A DNA stretch of 64,000 nt, taken from the NCBI RefSeq assembly GCF_022230885.1, contig NZ_JAKGCT010000004.1, positions 434,001 to 498,000 of the forward strand. The letters run 5' to 3'. A program made the translations under genes and the position numbers. The notes below the pieces were generated by a model. The model was not told the origin of the DNA and did not search any database. It was given only the letters and a program-made list of their open reading frames with translations. Shown in pieces: positions 10,238 to 20,153 of the stretch (position 1 is its first letter; each line of letters begins with the position of its first letter). The DNA is from Paenalcaligenes niemegkensis. GTDB taxonomy: Bacteria; Pseudomonadota; Gammaproteobacteria; Burkholderiales; Burkholderiaceae_B.

Positions 10238-12157
10238 ATGCTGTCAATCAACTCGCTCTGGGATTCTTTATTAAAAAGCTCGCTTACCCCTGCCGGAGAG
10301 GCTAGTACCTCCGTACCGCTCTACCCTTTACGCGATTTTTTTAAAAGTCCTGAACGCAGTTTCTTTCGATTATCAGATCAAGGTACCAGCATTGCTTTTA
10401 TGGAGCCCGTTGCTATAGGCGATAATCCAAAACGGCTGAATGTTTTGGTGCAGGCCCTTGATGGCAGCAAGCCGTCAGGTGATGCCAAAGTAGTAACACA
10501 GGAAACCGCTCGTGATATTTCGCAGTTTTTCTGGAAAGGCAACGACACCATAATTTTCGAAAAAGACCTGAATGGCGACGAGAACTTCCACGTAATTGCC
10601 GTGAATGTACATTCAGGCGAGCATATTGATCTGACCCCACACGAAAACGTACGTGCAGGCATACAAGACGACCTTGAAGATGATCCCGATCATGTACTCA
10701 TCGCTCATAATCAGGAAAATCCCGAGCTGTTCAATATTTATCGTGTCAATATTCACGACGGCCAAAGCCAGCTGATCGCCAGAAATCCGGGCAATGTCGT
10801 AGGCTGGCAAACAGACCACGATGGGCATGTACGCATGGCCATCACAAGCGACGGCCTGAACACCGATCTGCTTCATCGGGCCACTGAAGCAGATGATTTC
10901 ACCAGCATCATTCAGACCGACTTCAAAACCAGTGTCAGCCCTTTATTTTTCACCAGCGATAATCAACGCTTTTACGCCCTGAGCAACAGAGGACGTGACA
11001 CCGCAAGCCTTGTCCTAATCAACCCCTCAGAGCCCGATCAGGAAGAACTGGTGCACGAGGTAGCAGATTACGACCTTGCCGGTGCAGGCTATTCCAGGCT
11101 ACGCAAGGTTTTGACGGCCGCCTATTACGAAAGCGACAAATTGCATTATCATTTTTTCGACGAAGTCAGCGCCAGGCGTCACACCAGACTAAGCGAACAT
11201 TTGCCCGGATACGAAATCAGCATTCAAAGCGCAACACGTAATGAGCAAAAATTCATCGTTGCTGCCCATAACGATTGCACCCAAGGTTCGCGCTACATCT
11301 ACGATGAAGTTTCAGATTCGCTCAGCAAGCTTGTAGAGATCAATCCTGCATTGCCCGAGACTCATATGGCCCCTATGCAGGCCATCAGCTTTATTGCTCG
11401 TGACGGCCTGAAAATACAGGGCTACCTCAGTGTGCCTGTAGAAGGCAGTTCTAAAAATCTGCCTCTAATCGTCAATCCGCATGGTGGCCCGTGGGTCCGT
11501 GATAGCTGGGGCTTTAATCCCGAGGTTCAATTTTTGGTAAACCGGGGTTATGCCGTGCTGCAAATCAATTTTCGCGGCTCAGTCGGTTTCGGACGCCAGT
11601 TTTGGGAGGCCAGCTTTGGCCAGTGGGGGCTGAGCATGCAAGACGATATTACTGACGGAGTGCAATGGGCAATTGATAGCGGGGTTGCTGATCCTGCACG
11701 AATTGCCATTTACGGTGGAAGTTACGGAGGTTATGCGACGTTGGCCGGAATATGCAAAACTCCCGAGCTATATGCTGCCGCCGTTGACTATGTAGGCGTA
11801 TCAAACCTGCTTACGTTCATGAACACCATCCCGCCCTACTGGAAGCCGCTTCTGGAAAAAATGTACGCAATGGTCGGCCACCCGGAACACGATAAGCAAC
11901 GGCTGATTGAAACCTCTCCTGCGCTACAGGCCCATAAAATCACCACGCCTTTATTTGTAGCGCAAGGCGCACATGATCCACGAGTAAATATTGCTGAAAG
12001 CGATCAAATGGTTCAAGCCTTACGCGACCGGGGCATTGAAGTCGATTACATGGTGAAAGACAATGAAGGCCACGGCTTTCATAATGATGAGAATAAGTTC
12101 GAGTTTTATGAAAAGATGGAAGCGTTTCTAAACCAGCATTTAAAACCTAAACACTAA
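10238..12157 (+). CDS. S9-family serine peptidase (prolyl oligopeptidase/acylaminoacyl peptidase type)
   Basis: Cytoplasmic serine peptidase of 639 residues: an N-terminal beta-propeller followed by an alpha/beta hydrolase. Nucleophile in G-G-S-Y-G-G near residue 494, aspartate in G-A-H-D-P-R near 579 and histidine in N-E-G-H-G-F-H near 611. I take the ATG at 10238 as the start because GAAGGA lies seven bases before it; a longer in-frame extension from 10121 would cover the divergent promoter and shows no family similarity. No signal peptide. A GST gene follows 17 bases later. Confidence 0.9.
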   Translation: MLSINSLWDSLLKSSLTPAGEASTSVPLYPLRDFFKSPERSFFRLSDQGTSIAFMEPVAIGDNPKRLNVLVQALDGSKPSGDAKVVTQETARDISQFFWKGNDTIIFEKDLNGDENFHVIAVNVHSGEHIDLTPHENVRAGIQDDLEDDPDHVLIAHNQENPELFNIYRVNIHDGQSQLIARNPGNVVGWQTDHDGHVRMAITSDGLNTDLLHRATEADDFTSIIQTDFKTSVSPLFFTSDNQRFYALSNRGRDTASLVLINPSEPDQEELVHEVADYDLAGAGYSRLRKVLTAAYYESDKLHYHFFDEVSARRHTRLSEHLPGYEISIQSATRNEQKFIVAAHNDCTQGSRYIYDEVSDSLSKLVEINPALPETHMAPMQAISFIARDGLKIQGYLSVPVEGSSKNLPLIVNPHGGPWVRDSWGFNPEVQFLVNRGYAVLQINFRGSVGFGRQFWEASFGQWGLSMQDDITDGVQWAIDSGVADPARIAIYGGSYGGYATLAGICKTPELYAAAVDYVGVSNLLTFMNTIPPYWKPLLEKMYAMVGHPEHDKQRLIETSPALQAHKITTPLFVAQGAHDPRVNIAESDQMVQALRDRGIEVDYMVKDNEGHGFHNDENKFEFYEKMEAFLNQHLKPKH

Positions 12158-12174
12158 ATCAAAGGACTTAGCTT

Positions 12175-12783
12175 ATGAAGCTTTACTACTTGCCAGGGGC
12201 TTGCCCCTTAGCCTCTCATATTGTGCTGGCCTGGACAGGAAAATCCTATTCTTTGCAAAGCGTTAGCCGTACCGAGCTTAAAGAATCTGCTTTTTTGGCA
12301 CTTAACCCTCTAGGCGCCGTACCGGTTCTGGTGGATGGCGATTTGGTGTTAACGCAAAGCTCGGCGATTTTGGAGTACCTGGCTGAAATCGCACCTGAGG
12401 CTGCTTTAATCGGTGACACTCCGGCAGAACGTGCAGAAACCCGTCGTTGGCTGGCTCTTATCAACGCAGATATTCATCGTAACTTTGGAATGATCTTTGG
12501 TGTGCAAGGCTACGCTCAAAGCGAATCAGCACAAGCTGAATTAAAGAGCAATGCAGCTAAAAAGCTACGCTCTTTCTTTAAGATCGTTGATCAGCAGCTG
12601 GAAGCAAAAGACTGGCTTACAGGCACGCGTTCAATTGCCGACCCCTATCTGTATACGGTTTTACGCTGGGCTAACGCATTGAAAATTGATTTGTCCGGAT
12701 TCGATAATCTGCGTCGCTTCAGTGCAACCATAGAGAAAGATGCGGGCGTGCAAAAAGCCTTAGGCGAACAAGGGCTCAGTTAA
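12175..12783 (+). CDS. Glutathione S-transferase family protein
   Basis: Two-domain GST of 202 residues. N-terminal thioredoxin fold starts M-K-L-Y-Y-L-P-G-A-C and carries the glutathione-contacting N-P-L-G-A-V-P-V-L and Q-S-S-A-I-L-E-Y-L segments; the C-terminal half is helical with R-S-I-A-D-P-Y-L. Beta-class-like cysteine and serine residues near position 10 fit bacterial GstA relatives. It conjugates or reduces electrophiles with glutathione; substrate unknown. Probably co-transcribed with the S9 peptidase. Confidence 0.88.
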   Translation: MKLYYLPGACPLASHIVLAWTGKSYSLQSVSRTELKESAFLALNPLGAVPVLVDGDLVLTQSSAILEYLAEIAPEAALIGDTPAERAETRRWLALINADIHRNFGMIFGVQGYAQSESAQAELKSNAAKKLRSFFKIVDQQLEAKDWLTGTRSIADPYLYTVLRWANALKIDLSGFDNLRRFSATIEKDAGVQKALGEQGLS

Positions 12784-12831
12784 GCGTTTCTCAAGAGGCT
12801 ATTCAGATATCTATATTAATGATGAACAATG

Positions 12832-12871
12832 CCCCAAAGGCCGAAGACTTTTTCGCTCTTTGGGGTTTTTT
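12832..12871 (+). terminator. Rho-independent terminator after GST
   Basis: CCCCAAAG (12832-12839) pairs with CTTTGGGG (12858-12865), followed by TTTTTT (12866-12871). The T run overlaps the stop of the convergent recombinase-like gene. Confidence 0.9.
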
Positions 12872-13991
12872 ATGTTTTCGCGGTTTTTATCGCTTCGTGA
12901 AATAGCAGAAATTGCTGCCATTCGGCAGTCAGTCTAAATGCTCCGGCAGCGCTGGCGACAAAGCCCATTTGCGCATCCAGATCTGCAATAGAGGCTCCGC
13001 TCTCTATACATCTGGCCCCGTAAGAATTTCTAAGTTTTTGAGCGCTAAGATGAGTAAAGCCATGTAGCTTTCCCCATCCGTTGACGACTCGTGAAAGTGT
13101 CGCGGGGTTCATGCTTTGCTTAGGTCGTTCCGGCGATATGGCTCGGTTGGCCGGAAATAACAAGCCGCTGGAAGCTGGCGCTTCGCTCTCTAAGCTAAGC
13201 AGCCAAAGGCGGACACTTTCTGTTGCCCAGGCAGGTACTGTCAACTGACGGTGCATGCCATTGTAATCGTGAATATACGCATGAATGGTTGATGATGTGG
13301 GGCTGGTTCTATTTAAAGCGACCTGTTCTTCCAACGAAAAACCAACAAATTTACCTGTATCCAACTGATAAGTCGGGTCATCATCGTATTGATAAATTGA
13401 CTCTGCTTTTAGAGACAAAATTTCCAGGGCTTTTAAACCGCAGCCAAGCAGCAAGGCGACAACGCATGCGTTTCTGCGTCTTTTCCATAAGGTAGGCCAC
13501 GCCAGCGACTGGCTATTTTCGTTGAGTATGATGCTTTCAGCTTGTAGCGATTCGATAAGGGCTTGCGATTGTTGAGGTAGCAAAAACTGCTTGGCTTGGT
13601 TTGCGCTGGAATCCCGCCAGCTTGTTGCCTGTATATCGTTAATAGCAGATGGAAGCGCCGGATTCGAAGACGAAGGATCATGTGTCTGAAACTCGGTATA
13701 GGCACGATAAATAATTAACTGATAACGTTCACGCTGCTGCCGGTTTATGTCTTCGAGCCCTTCTAGAAAGCTAATAATGTCTTCCTCGTTCAACTGCGAG
13801 AAATGACGTTTATGCTCTCTCGTCCATTCTATAAAGCGATTCCATAGAAATTGATAAATACGTTTGGTACTACGCTTAAAAGGTGGGCGCTGTGTTTCAA
13901 GCCAACCGTCAAACAGAGCAATGGCATCCACACTCTGCTTACTTGTGCCGGCAAGTGGCAAGGATTGCTGCCTGTTTGGACTGTTAGCCAT
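12870..13991 (-). CDS. Tyrosine-recombinase-fold protein with degenerate active site
   Basis: A 373-residue protein with an N-terminal SAM-like core-binding region (about 25-115) and a C-terminal integrase-like domain. The usual catalytic set seems lost. Box I reads G-L-K-A-L-E (lysine where R is expected). Box II reads L-S-A-Q-K-L-R-N-S-Y (H replaced by Q, R kept). The third motif reads M-G-F-V-A-S with no G-H, and the segment A-G-A-F-R-L has no tyrosine. I infer a DNA-binding protein that no longer recombines DNA. It sits alone between terminators, with no att sites or mobile genes nearby. Function unknown. Confidence 0.65.
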   Translation of the reverse strand: MANSPNRQQSLPLAGTSKQSVDAIALFDGWLETQRPPFKRSTKRIYQFLWNRFIEWTREHKRHFSQLNEEDIISFLEGLEDINRQQRERYQLIIYRAYTEFQTHDPSSSNPALPSAINDIQATSWRDSSANQAKQFLLPQQSQALIESLQAESIILNENSQSLAWPTLWKRRRNACVVALLLGCGLKALEILSLKAESIYQYDDDPTYQLDTGKFVGFSLEEQVALNRTSPTSSTIHAYIHDYNGMHRQLTVPAWATESVRLWLLSLESEAPASSGLLFPANRAISPERPKQSMNPATLSRVVNGWGKLHGFTHLSAQKLRNSYGARCIESGASIADLDAQMGFVASAAGAFRLTAEWQQFLLFHEAIKTAKT

Positions 13992-14037
13992 ATGCAGTTT
14001 AATATTCTTATTTCCGTTAGTTGCATTATTATATAGT

Positions 14038-14057
14038 AAAAAGACGGCATAGTGCCG
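14038..14057 (-). terminator. Terminator of the liv operon
   Basis: On the minus strand CGGCA-CTA-TGCCG (14057-14045) is followed by TCTTTTT (14044-14038), 41 bases past the livF stop. Confidence 0.8.
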
Positions 14058-14097
14058 CCTGGTACTCGAGGTTGATATTATGCGCGATAGTAATCCA

Positions 14098-14799
14098 TCA
14101 CGCCCCGAGATAAGCTCGACGCACGTTATCGTTACTCAGCAAGTTGATTCCCGTATCAGCCAGCACCACTTTACCTGTTTCCAACACATACCCTCTGTCT
14201 GCAACCTGCAAGGCCTTGTTGGCGTTCTGCTCCACCAGAAACACCGTTACCCCCTCGTCGCGAATCGTGCGAATAATATCGAAGATCTGGGCAATAATAA
14301 GCGGAGCCAGTCCAAGGGTGGGCTCGTCCAGCAATAACAGACGAGGCTTGCTCATCAGGGCTCGTCCAATGGCCAGCATCTGCTGCTCTCCTCCGGACAT
14401 GGTTCCTGCACGCTGAAAGGCTCGTTCACGCAGACGCGGAAACAGCTCATAGACATGTTCTTCGCCGGCAGCAATAGCATCACGCTTTAAAAAGAAACCG
14501 CCCATCTTCAGATTCTCAGAGACAGTAAGATCAGGAAACACGCGACGGCCTTCAGGCGATATGGCAATGCCGCGCTGCATGATGTCATGAGTTTTCTGAT
14601 GGGTGATATCAACCCCTTCAAAGGTAATGGAGCCGCTTTCGGCCCGAGGTGAGCCACAAACGGTCATCAGCATCGTGGTCTTTCCGGCCCCGTTTGCACC
14701 GATCAAGGTAACAATCTCACCTTGATTAACCTCAACCGAGACTTCATCCAAAGCTTGAATAGCGCCGTAGAAGGTACTGACATTTTCTAGTTTTAGCAC
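14098..14799 (-). CDS. livF: Branched-chain amino acid ABC transporter ATP-binding protein LivF
   Basis: Second ATPase of the high-affinity branched-chain amino acid importer, 233 residues. Walker A G-A-N-G-A-G-K-T-T, ABC signature M-S-G-G-E-Q-Q, Walker B L-L-L-L-D-E-P. Length and the Q-A-L-D-E-V-S start are typical of LivF/BraG. Last gene of the cluster livK-H-M-G-F; one base separates it from livG. Works at the inner membrane with LivG, LivH and LivM. A terminator follows. Confidence 0.96.
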   Translation of the reverse strand: MLKLENVSTFYGAIQALDEVSVEVNQGEIVTLIGANGAGKTTMLMTVCGSPRAESGSITFEGVDITHQKTHDIMQRGIAISPEGRRVFPDLTVSENLKMGGFFLKRDAIAAGEEHVYELFPRLRERAFQRAGTMSGGEQQMLAIGRALMSKPRLLLLDEPTLGLAPLIIAQIFDIIRTIRDEGVTVFLVEQNANKALQVADRGYVLETGKVVLADTGINLLSNDNVRRAYLGA

Positions 14800-14800
14800 G

Positions 14801-15577
14801 CTATTCTTCTCCTAAGTATGCCTTGATAACGCGTGGATCACTTTGTACTTCTGCTGGCAAGCCGGTCGTAATAGGACATCCGTGCTCCATGACCAGCACA
14901 CGATCTGAAACCCCCATCACCAGGCTCATGTCATGTTCTATCAGTAACACTGCCACATCATAATCACGGCGCAGCAAATCAATCAATGCTTGCAAATCGC
15001 GCTTTTCCTGGGGATTCAAGCCTGCAGCAGGCTCATCAAGCATCAAGACCCGGGGCGCTGTGATCATGCAACGGGCAATTTCCAGGCGACGCTGAAGCCC
15101 ATACGCCAGATTGCCTGCCTCGCGGTTGGCGAATTCCCGCAAATTCAAAAGATCCAGCCACTGAGCTGCCCGCGACTTAGCCTCTTCCTCTGACTCCCTA
15201 TAGGCTTTGGATTTAAACAGACCTGAAAACAAGTTAGTGTTAATACGTGTGTGCTGGGCGACCATCAGGTTTTCAAGAACAGTCAATTGCTTGAACAGCC
15301 GAACATTCTGAAAGGTTCTGACCAGCCCCTTACGTGCTACAGAGTGGCTGGGCTGTCCCTGAATTTCTTCACCATCCAGTTTTATCTTCCCGCCTGTAGG
15401 CTTATAGAAACCACCAATACAATTAAACACTGTGGTCTTGCCCGCACCGTTCGGTCCGATAATAGCGAAAACCTCGTTGTCTTTCAGTTCGAAAGCCACA
15501 TTGTCTACAGCTAACAAGCCGCCAAACCGCATGCTCAGACCGTCGATCTCAAGCAGAGTCTTTGCAACGACGCTCAT
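14801..15577 (-). CDS. livG: Branched-chain amino acid ABC transporter ATP-binding protein LivG
   Basis: First ATPase of the LIV importer, 258 residues. Walker [10 protein letters not shown], signature in [10 protein letters not shown] (the LivG variant of the ABC motif), Walker [14 protein letters not shown]. The start codon overlaps the livM stop by four bases, implying translational coupling. Forms the heterodimer with LivF that energises LivHM. Confidence 0.96.
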   Translation of the reverse strand: MSVVAKTLLEIDGLSMRFGGLLAVDNVAFELKDNEVFAIIGPNGAGKTTVFNCIGGFYKPTGGKIKLDGEEIQGQPSHSVARKGLVRTFQNVRLFKQLTVLENLMVAQHTRINTNLFSGLFKSKAYRESEEEAKSRAAQWLDLLNLREFANREAGNLAYGLQRRLEIARCMITAPRVLMLDEPAAGLNPQEKRDLQALIDLLRRDYDVAVLLIEHDMSLVMGVSDRVLVMEHGCPITTGLPAEVQSDPRVIKAYLGEE

Positions 15578-16800
15578 GTTTTCAACTCCACTTGTGGCCG
15601 TTTAACCGGTAACAGTCCTTGAGGGCGCCAGATCATCATCAACACCATCACCAAGCCAAAAACCAGCATCCTATACTCGGCAAAGCCCCGCGCGACCTCA
15701 GGCACAACCGTCAGAAGAATCGCCGCCAAAATAACACCAATCTGCGAGCCCATCCCTCCCAAAACAACAATGGCGAGAATCAGGGCTGATTCGATAAAGC
15801 CGAACGACTCAGGGTTCACAATTCCCTGTCTGGCGGCGAAAAACGCACCACCAAAGCCCGCAAAGGTTGCGCCGATTGTAAAGGCTGACAGTTTGATACC
15901 TGTGGGATTCAAGCCTAATGAGCGACACGCAATTTCGTCTTCGCGCAAAGCCTCCCACGCCCGGCCTACGGGCATCCTGATCAGGCGGTTGGAAACAAAG
16001 AAAGTGATGAGTGCGAGCGCCAAGGCAAGCATGTACAGGTAGATAATGACGTCCTGGTTATTGAAGGTCCATCCGACCAGATCATGAAAAGTGGTCTCAC
16101 CCTCGGGAGCTCTTCTCAGCATGGGGTAGCCAAATACCGAAGGTTTCGGAATGCCCGAAATGCCATCCGGGCCCCCGGTGATGTCATAAAGATTGATCAA
16201 CAGCAAACGAATGATCTCGCCGAAACCCAAGGTTACGATGGCAAGATAGTCACCACGTAATCGCAGGACGGGAAAACCCAATACGTAGCCGAAAATACCT
16301 GCCATAACACCCGCACATGGCAAAGCCCACCAGAAACCCAGACCCAACCAGTGGTACATCAGCGCATAGGTGTAAGCACCCACGGCATAAAAACCCACAA
16401 AACCCAGATCAAGGAGGCCCGCATATCCCACCACAATGTTCAGACCCAGACCCAACATCACATAGATGAGTACCAAGGTTGCAATATCGATTTGTGAACG
16501 TCCAGAGAAAAAGGGCCACACCAGGGCAATGGCGATCAACAGAAAAGTGAGCATCTTGCGCCCTCTTTCGTCTATTGTCGGCAAGCTGACTTTTCTTCGC
16601 TTGCGGGAAAGCAGGCTCGCAATGTAGGGCCGGACAAGATGGAATACGAACACGATGGCCATGCCACGAAAAATCATATTCCATTCGGGCACAATCGTAG
16701 TAGTCATGCCCACGCGAAGTATTTGCAGTCCAAAAACCGGAGCAATAATAATGCCGGCAATGATCGCTGCAAAAAAAGCGGTCTTAATTCGACTAACCAT
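15574..16800 (-). CDS. livM: Branched-chain amino acid ABC transporter permease LivM
   Basis: Integral membrane permease, 408 residues, with an N-terminal extension of about 80 residues before the core, as in other LivM/BraE proteins. The core segments [19 protein letters not shown] and [10 protein letters not shown] are family signatures. It pairs with LivH to make the transmembrane channel. The livM start shares one base with the livH stop. Confidence 0.95.
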   Translation of the reverse strand: MVSRIKTAFFAAIIAGIIIAPVFGLQILRVGMTTTIVPEWNMIFRGMAIVFVFHLVRPYIASLLSRKRRKVSLPTIDERGRKMLTFLLIAIALVWPFFSGRSQIDIATLVLIYVMLGLGLNIVVGYAGLLDLGFVGFYAVGAYTYALMYHWLGLGFWWALPCAGVMAGIFGYVLGFPVLRLRGDYLAIVTLGFGEIIRLLLINLYDITGGPDGISGIPKPSVFGYPMLRRAPEGETTFHDLVGWTFNNQDVIIYLYMLALALALITFFVSNRLIRMPVGRAWEALREDEIACRSLGLNPTGIKLSAFTIGATFAGFGGAFFAARQGIVNPESFGFIESALILAIVVLGGMGSQIGVILAAILLTVVPEVARGFAEYRMLVFGLVMVLMMIWRPQGLLPVKRPQVELKT

Positions 16801-17726
16801 CAGACTTTTTGCACCTCAGGTTTACCCAGTAACCCAGTGGGACGAAACAGCAAGATCAGCACCAAGAGACCGAATGCGACAATATCTTTGTACTGCGAAG
16901 AGATATACGCTGCCGCAAAAGTCTCGGCCAGACCCAGCAGCACCCCGCCTAACATGGCGCCAGGGATACTTCCGATTCCACCCAGCACTGCTGCTGTAAA
17001 GGCTTTGATTCCAGCCAGGAAGCCAATATAGGGATTGAGCTTCCCAATGGCCAGCGCAATCAAGACGCCGCCTACGGCCGCTAACATCGCACCGATAACA
17101 AAGGTAAACGAGATAACACGGCTGGTGTCTATACCGAGCAAATTAGCCATACGCAAATCTTGCGAGCACGCCCGGGAAGCACGTCCCATGCGCGAGTACT
17201 TAATAAAAAAGCTCAAGGCCACCATCAGCACAACAGTGACCACAATAATCATAATGCGAGAGTACGGTGCGGTTACTGTGAAGGCGTCACCGAAAGGAAT
17301 CTGTACTGCGCCCGTTACCAGCGCCGGGACGGCCATGTCGCGGGCGCCTTGACCCAATGCTACCCAGTTTTGCAGAAAAATAGACATACCAATGGCTGAA
17401 ATCAAAGGTACGAGTCTGGGGCTGCCTCTTAATGGTGCATAGGCTATTTTTTCAACCGCAAAACCGTATGCCGCCGTAATGGCCGCAGCTACCAGCAACA
17501 TAATGAGAATAATCAGAATCAGTGGCAGCCCTGAGCTGACACCTATTACCGACAAGGTCACCAACCCTGCATAAGCACCGATCATATAGATCTCGCCATG
17601 TGCAAAGTTAATCATGCCGATAATTCCATAAACCATGGTGTACCCGATAGCGATTAACGCGTAGATAGCACCCAGTGACAGCCCGTTGAAGAACTGCTGT
17701 ATTAACTGCGGTAGTAAATCTGACAT
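16800..17726 (-). CDS. livH: Branched-chain amino acid ABC transporter permease LivH
   Basis: Integral membrane permease of 308 residues with about eight hydrophobic helices. Signatures are [27 protein letters not shown] and the C-terminal [13 protein letters not shown]. It is 108 bases downstream of livK, and the gap contains a strong hairpin. Works with LivM, LivG, LivF and the periplasmic LivK. Confidence 0.96.
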   Translation of the reverse strand: MSDLLPQLIQQFFNGLSLGAIYALIAIGYTMVYGIIGMINFAHGEIYMIGAYAGLVTLSVIGVSSGLPLILIILIMLLVAAAITAAYGFAVEKIAYAPLRGSPRLVPLISAIGMSIFLQNWVALGQGARDMAVPALVTGAVQIPFGDAFTVTAPYSRIMIIVVTVVLMVALSFFIKYSRMGRASRACSQDLRMANLLGIDTSRVISFTFVIGAMLAAVGGVLIALAIGKLNPYIGFLAGIKAFTAAVLGGIGSIPGAMLGGVLLGLAETFAAAYISSQYKDIVAFGLLVLILLFRPTGLLGKPEVQKV

Positions 17727-17786
17727 ATTTTAGTTATTCCGATAAAGCGACCGCCGGAATTGTAACCTCTGAAATGCATTGCTTAG

Positions 17787-17823
17787 CCGTAATATGGGGG
17801 AGGGTTTCTACCCCATACTACGG
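17787..17823 (-). other. Intercistronic stem-loop between livK and livH
   Basis: CCGTA-A-TATGGGG (17787-17799) pairs with CCCCATA-C-TACGG (17811-17823), one mismatch, 11-base loop. There is no T run on the minus strand, so it more likely stabilises or processes the livK part of the mRNA, giving more binding protein than permease, than terminates it. Confidence 0.5.
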
Positions 17824-17834
17824 TCTAATTGATT

Positions 17835-18944
17835 TTATTTAATTTCAGTGAAATTTCCGGATTTATCCCACTGATACACGGCAAATTCGAATTGTTTTAG
17901 ATCACCCTTTTCGTCATATTCGACTTTTCCGATGGCGGTATCAAAGGTATTCTCATGCATATAGTCGGCCGCTTTAGTTGGATCTTCACCTACGGCTTCA
18001 ATAGTCTGGGAAATAATCTGTATAGCGGCGTAGGCTGGAATAGTGAAAGCACCATCAGGACTGCGTCCATAAGTTTTGAAGTTTTCCACTACGGGTTTAT
18101 TGGCTTCCAACTTGGTAAAGTCAGCCGGCAAAGTAACCAGCAGCCCTTCAACTGCTTCTCCGGCAATGGCCACCAGATCTTGATTCGCTACCCCTTCAGG
18201 CCCCATGAACTGGGTTGTCACGCCTTGCTCACGAGCCTGGCGCAGCAATAAGCCCAACTCAGCGTGATAGCCTCCGAAATAAATCAGATCAGGCTTTTCA
18301 CCTCGTAACTTGGTGATCACAGCAGAATAATCGCTGTCGCCCACGTTAATACCCTCATACAACACAACATTTGCTCCGGCCTGGCTCAGGGCTTCTCGCA
18401 CCTGGGTGGCTACGCCCGAGCCGTAAGTCTGCTTATCGTGCAAAATAGCGATAGATGCCGGCTTCATTACGTCGACAATATACTTGGCGGCGTAAGGTCC
18501 TTGCTGGTCATCACGGCCAATAGTGCGGAAGAAAAAATGCGGCTTGATCGTGTCAGTTACCAAGGGCGAAGTGGCTCCGGGAGTAATGGCTACGATCCCC
18601 TCTTGTTCGTAGACGTTTACCGCAGGTACCGTGGTGCCCGAGCACGCATGGGCCACAGCAAACTTGGCACCTGAATTAACAACCCGGTTGGCAGCTGGAA
18701 CGGCCTGCTTGGGCTCGCAGGCATCGTCAATTAATAGTGGCTCAAGCTGTTTACCATTGACACCGCCCTGCGCATTAATGGCATCAATAGCCGTCAGGGC
18801 CCCCGCCTGTATCTGGTCACCGTATTGGGTAGCGGGTCCGGTCATGGGCTGAGGGATACCGATTTTTATTGTGTCGGCGAATGCGGCTCCGGCGGTGACG
18901 CCAAAGGCTAAAGACACACTAACGAATAACACCTTGAATTTCAT
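17835..18944 (-). CDS. livK: Branched-chain amino acid ABC transporter substrate-binding protein LivK
   Basis: Periplasmic receptor of the LIV importer, 369 residues. Signal peptide of about 23 residues ending A-A-F-A, then D-T-I-K-I-G-I-P-Q-P-M-T-G-P at the mature start, the usual LivJ/LivK motif. Type I periplasmic-binding fold with G-R-D-D-Q-Q-G and the C-D-A-like cysteine pair (D-D-A-C-E-P and A-C-S-G). Ribosome binding site GAGGAG precedes the ATG. First gene of the liv operon. Closely similar to the orphan binding protein at 24573-25697. Confidence 0.95.
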   Translation of the reverse strand: MKFKVLFVSVSLAFGVTAGAAFADTIKIGIPQPMTGPATQYGDQIQAGALTAIDAINAQGGVNGKQLEPLLIDDACEPKQAVPAANRVVNSGAKFAVAHACSGTTVPAVNVYEQEGIVAITPGATSPLVTDTIKPHFFFRTIGRDDQQGPYAAKYIVDVMKPASIAILHDKQTYGSGVATQVREALSQAGANVVLYEGINVGDSDYSAVITKLRGEKPDLIYFGGYHAELGLLLRQAREQGVTTQFMGPEGVANQDLVAIAGEAVEGLLVTLPADFTKLEANKPVVENFKTYGRSPDGAFTIPAYAAIQIISQTIEAVGEDPTKAADYMHENTFDTAIGKVEYDEKGDLKQFEFAVYQWDKSGNFTEIK

Positions 18945-19134
18945 AGCAGCCAGTCTCCTCGTTACCAGCCAGTGCCATCGTTAAAGCCGTGTTTGGCTTA
19001 AACCACTCTCGATTGCGCCAGGCGTAGTTATTATTAAATAAAGTAATAGATGAGACTGTATTCTCTATAAGCGTTATTTGAGTGTCACTACGTATAAGCC
19101 CTAAAAATTGAAATTCGTGGGTAAATACCTAGTG

Positions 19135-19974
19135 TCAGGAGAACTCGGCGGCCAGCTGTGCTGCACGATGTTTGGCAGCTGCCATCGCTGCACGCACGGT
19201 AGCATGAAACTGCTGCTGCTCAAAAACCTGCAAGGCCGCTGCAGTCGTGCCGCCCTCAGAGGTGACACGTTCGCGCAATGTAGCCGGAGACTCTGGCGAC
19301 AGGCCTGCCAGCTGAGTGGCTCCGTTCAGCGTGGCCAAAGCCAGCTTACGTGCCTGCTGACTGCTTAAACCCTGCTCTATTCCCCCCTGTATCAATGCCT
19401 CGAGAAACAGAAAGACATAGGCCGGCCCGCTACCCGACAAGGCGGTCACAGCATCAATTTGCTCATCGCTATCAACCCAAACGGTTTCGCCTACCGTGCC
19501 GAGCAACTGCTCGGCTAGTTTTTTGTCGTCGTCATGTACCGCTGGCAGGGCCATGAGGCCTGTTGCACCACACCCGATAAAGGCAGGAGTGTTAGGCATA
19601 CATCGAATAACCCGGTTGCAAGGCTGGTCAGGCTCTCCGAGCCAGCGCGCGATATCGGTGGCCGCAATTCCAGCTGCTACGCTGATAATCACTGTATCGG
19701 ACTGCAGAAAGGGCCTGCAGGCCAGCACCGCGTTTTTCATGGCTTGCGGCTTGACAGCAAATAGCCATACCCGGTGACCGCTCAGCTGTGCATCCGGCTC
19801 GCCCGCAGTAAAGGTGCCCTGCTCTGTCCATGTGGCGCGCACCGACTCGTTGGGATCAATTACGAGCACATCTTCAGCTGCACAGCGTTTGCGGATCAGT
19901 CCTGCGGACAAGGCAGTAGCCATATTGCCGCCGCCAATGAATGCGAGGGTCAGTTTATATTTTTCGTTAATCAT
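19135..19974 (-). CDS. proC: Pyrroline-5-carboxylate reductase
   Basis: Last step of proline synthesis: reduces 1-pyrroline-5-carboxylate with NAD(P)H. 279 residues. N-terminal Rossmann motif F-I-G-G-G-N-M-A-T-A and the C-terminal signature A-L-S-G-S-G-P-A-Y-V-F with downstream G-A-T-Q-L and E-R-V-T-S-E-G-G-T-T. Cytoplasmic, usually a decamer. It is transcribed away from the ugp operon; no obvious operon partner. Confidence 0.96.
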   Translation of the reverse strand: MINEKYKLTLAFIGGGNMATALSAGLIRKRCAAEDVLVIDPNESVRATWTEQGTFTAGEPDAQLSGHRVWLFAVKPQAMKNAVLACRPFLQSDTVIISVAAGIAATDIARWLGEPDQPCNRVIRCMPNTPAFIGCGATGLMALPAVHDDDKKLAEQLLGTVGETVWVDSDEQIDAVTALSGSGPAYVFLFLEALIQGGIEQGLSSQQARKLALATLNGATQLAGLSPESPATLRERVTSEGGTTAAALQVFEQQQFHATVRAAMAAAKHRAAQLAAEFS

Positions 19975-20153
19975 AATGGCTCAATTGTATTGATTTTAAA
20001 ATAAATAAAGGACAACACAGGGAAAGCCGTCATTGACCGAAGCAGTCAATTGTTTGTACAGTCACGCCTGTGTAATAAACATGCAATAAGATGCAATAAA
20101 CTAGAAGCCGTTGCACTTAAAAACTTAGCAGCTAACCCACCAGGAGAAAGCTC

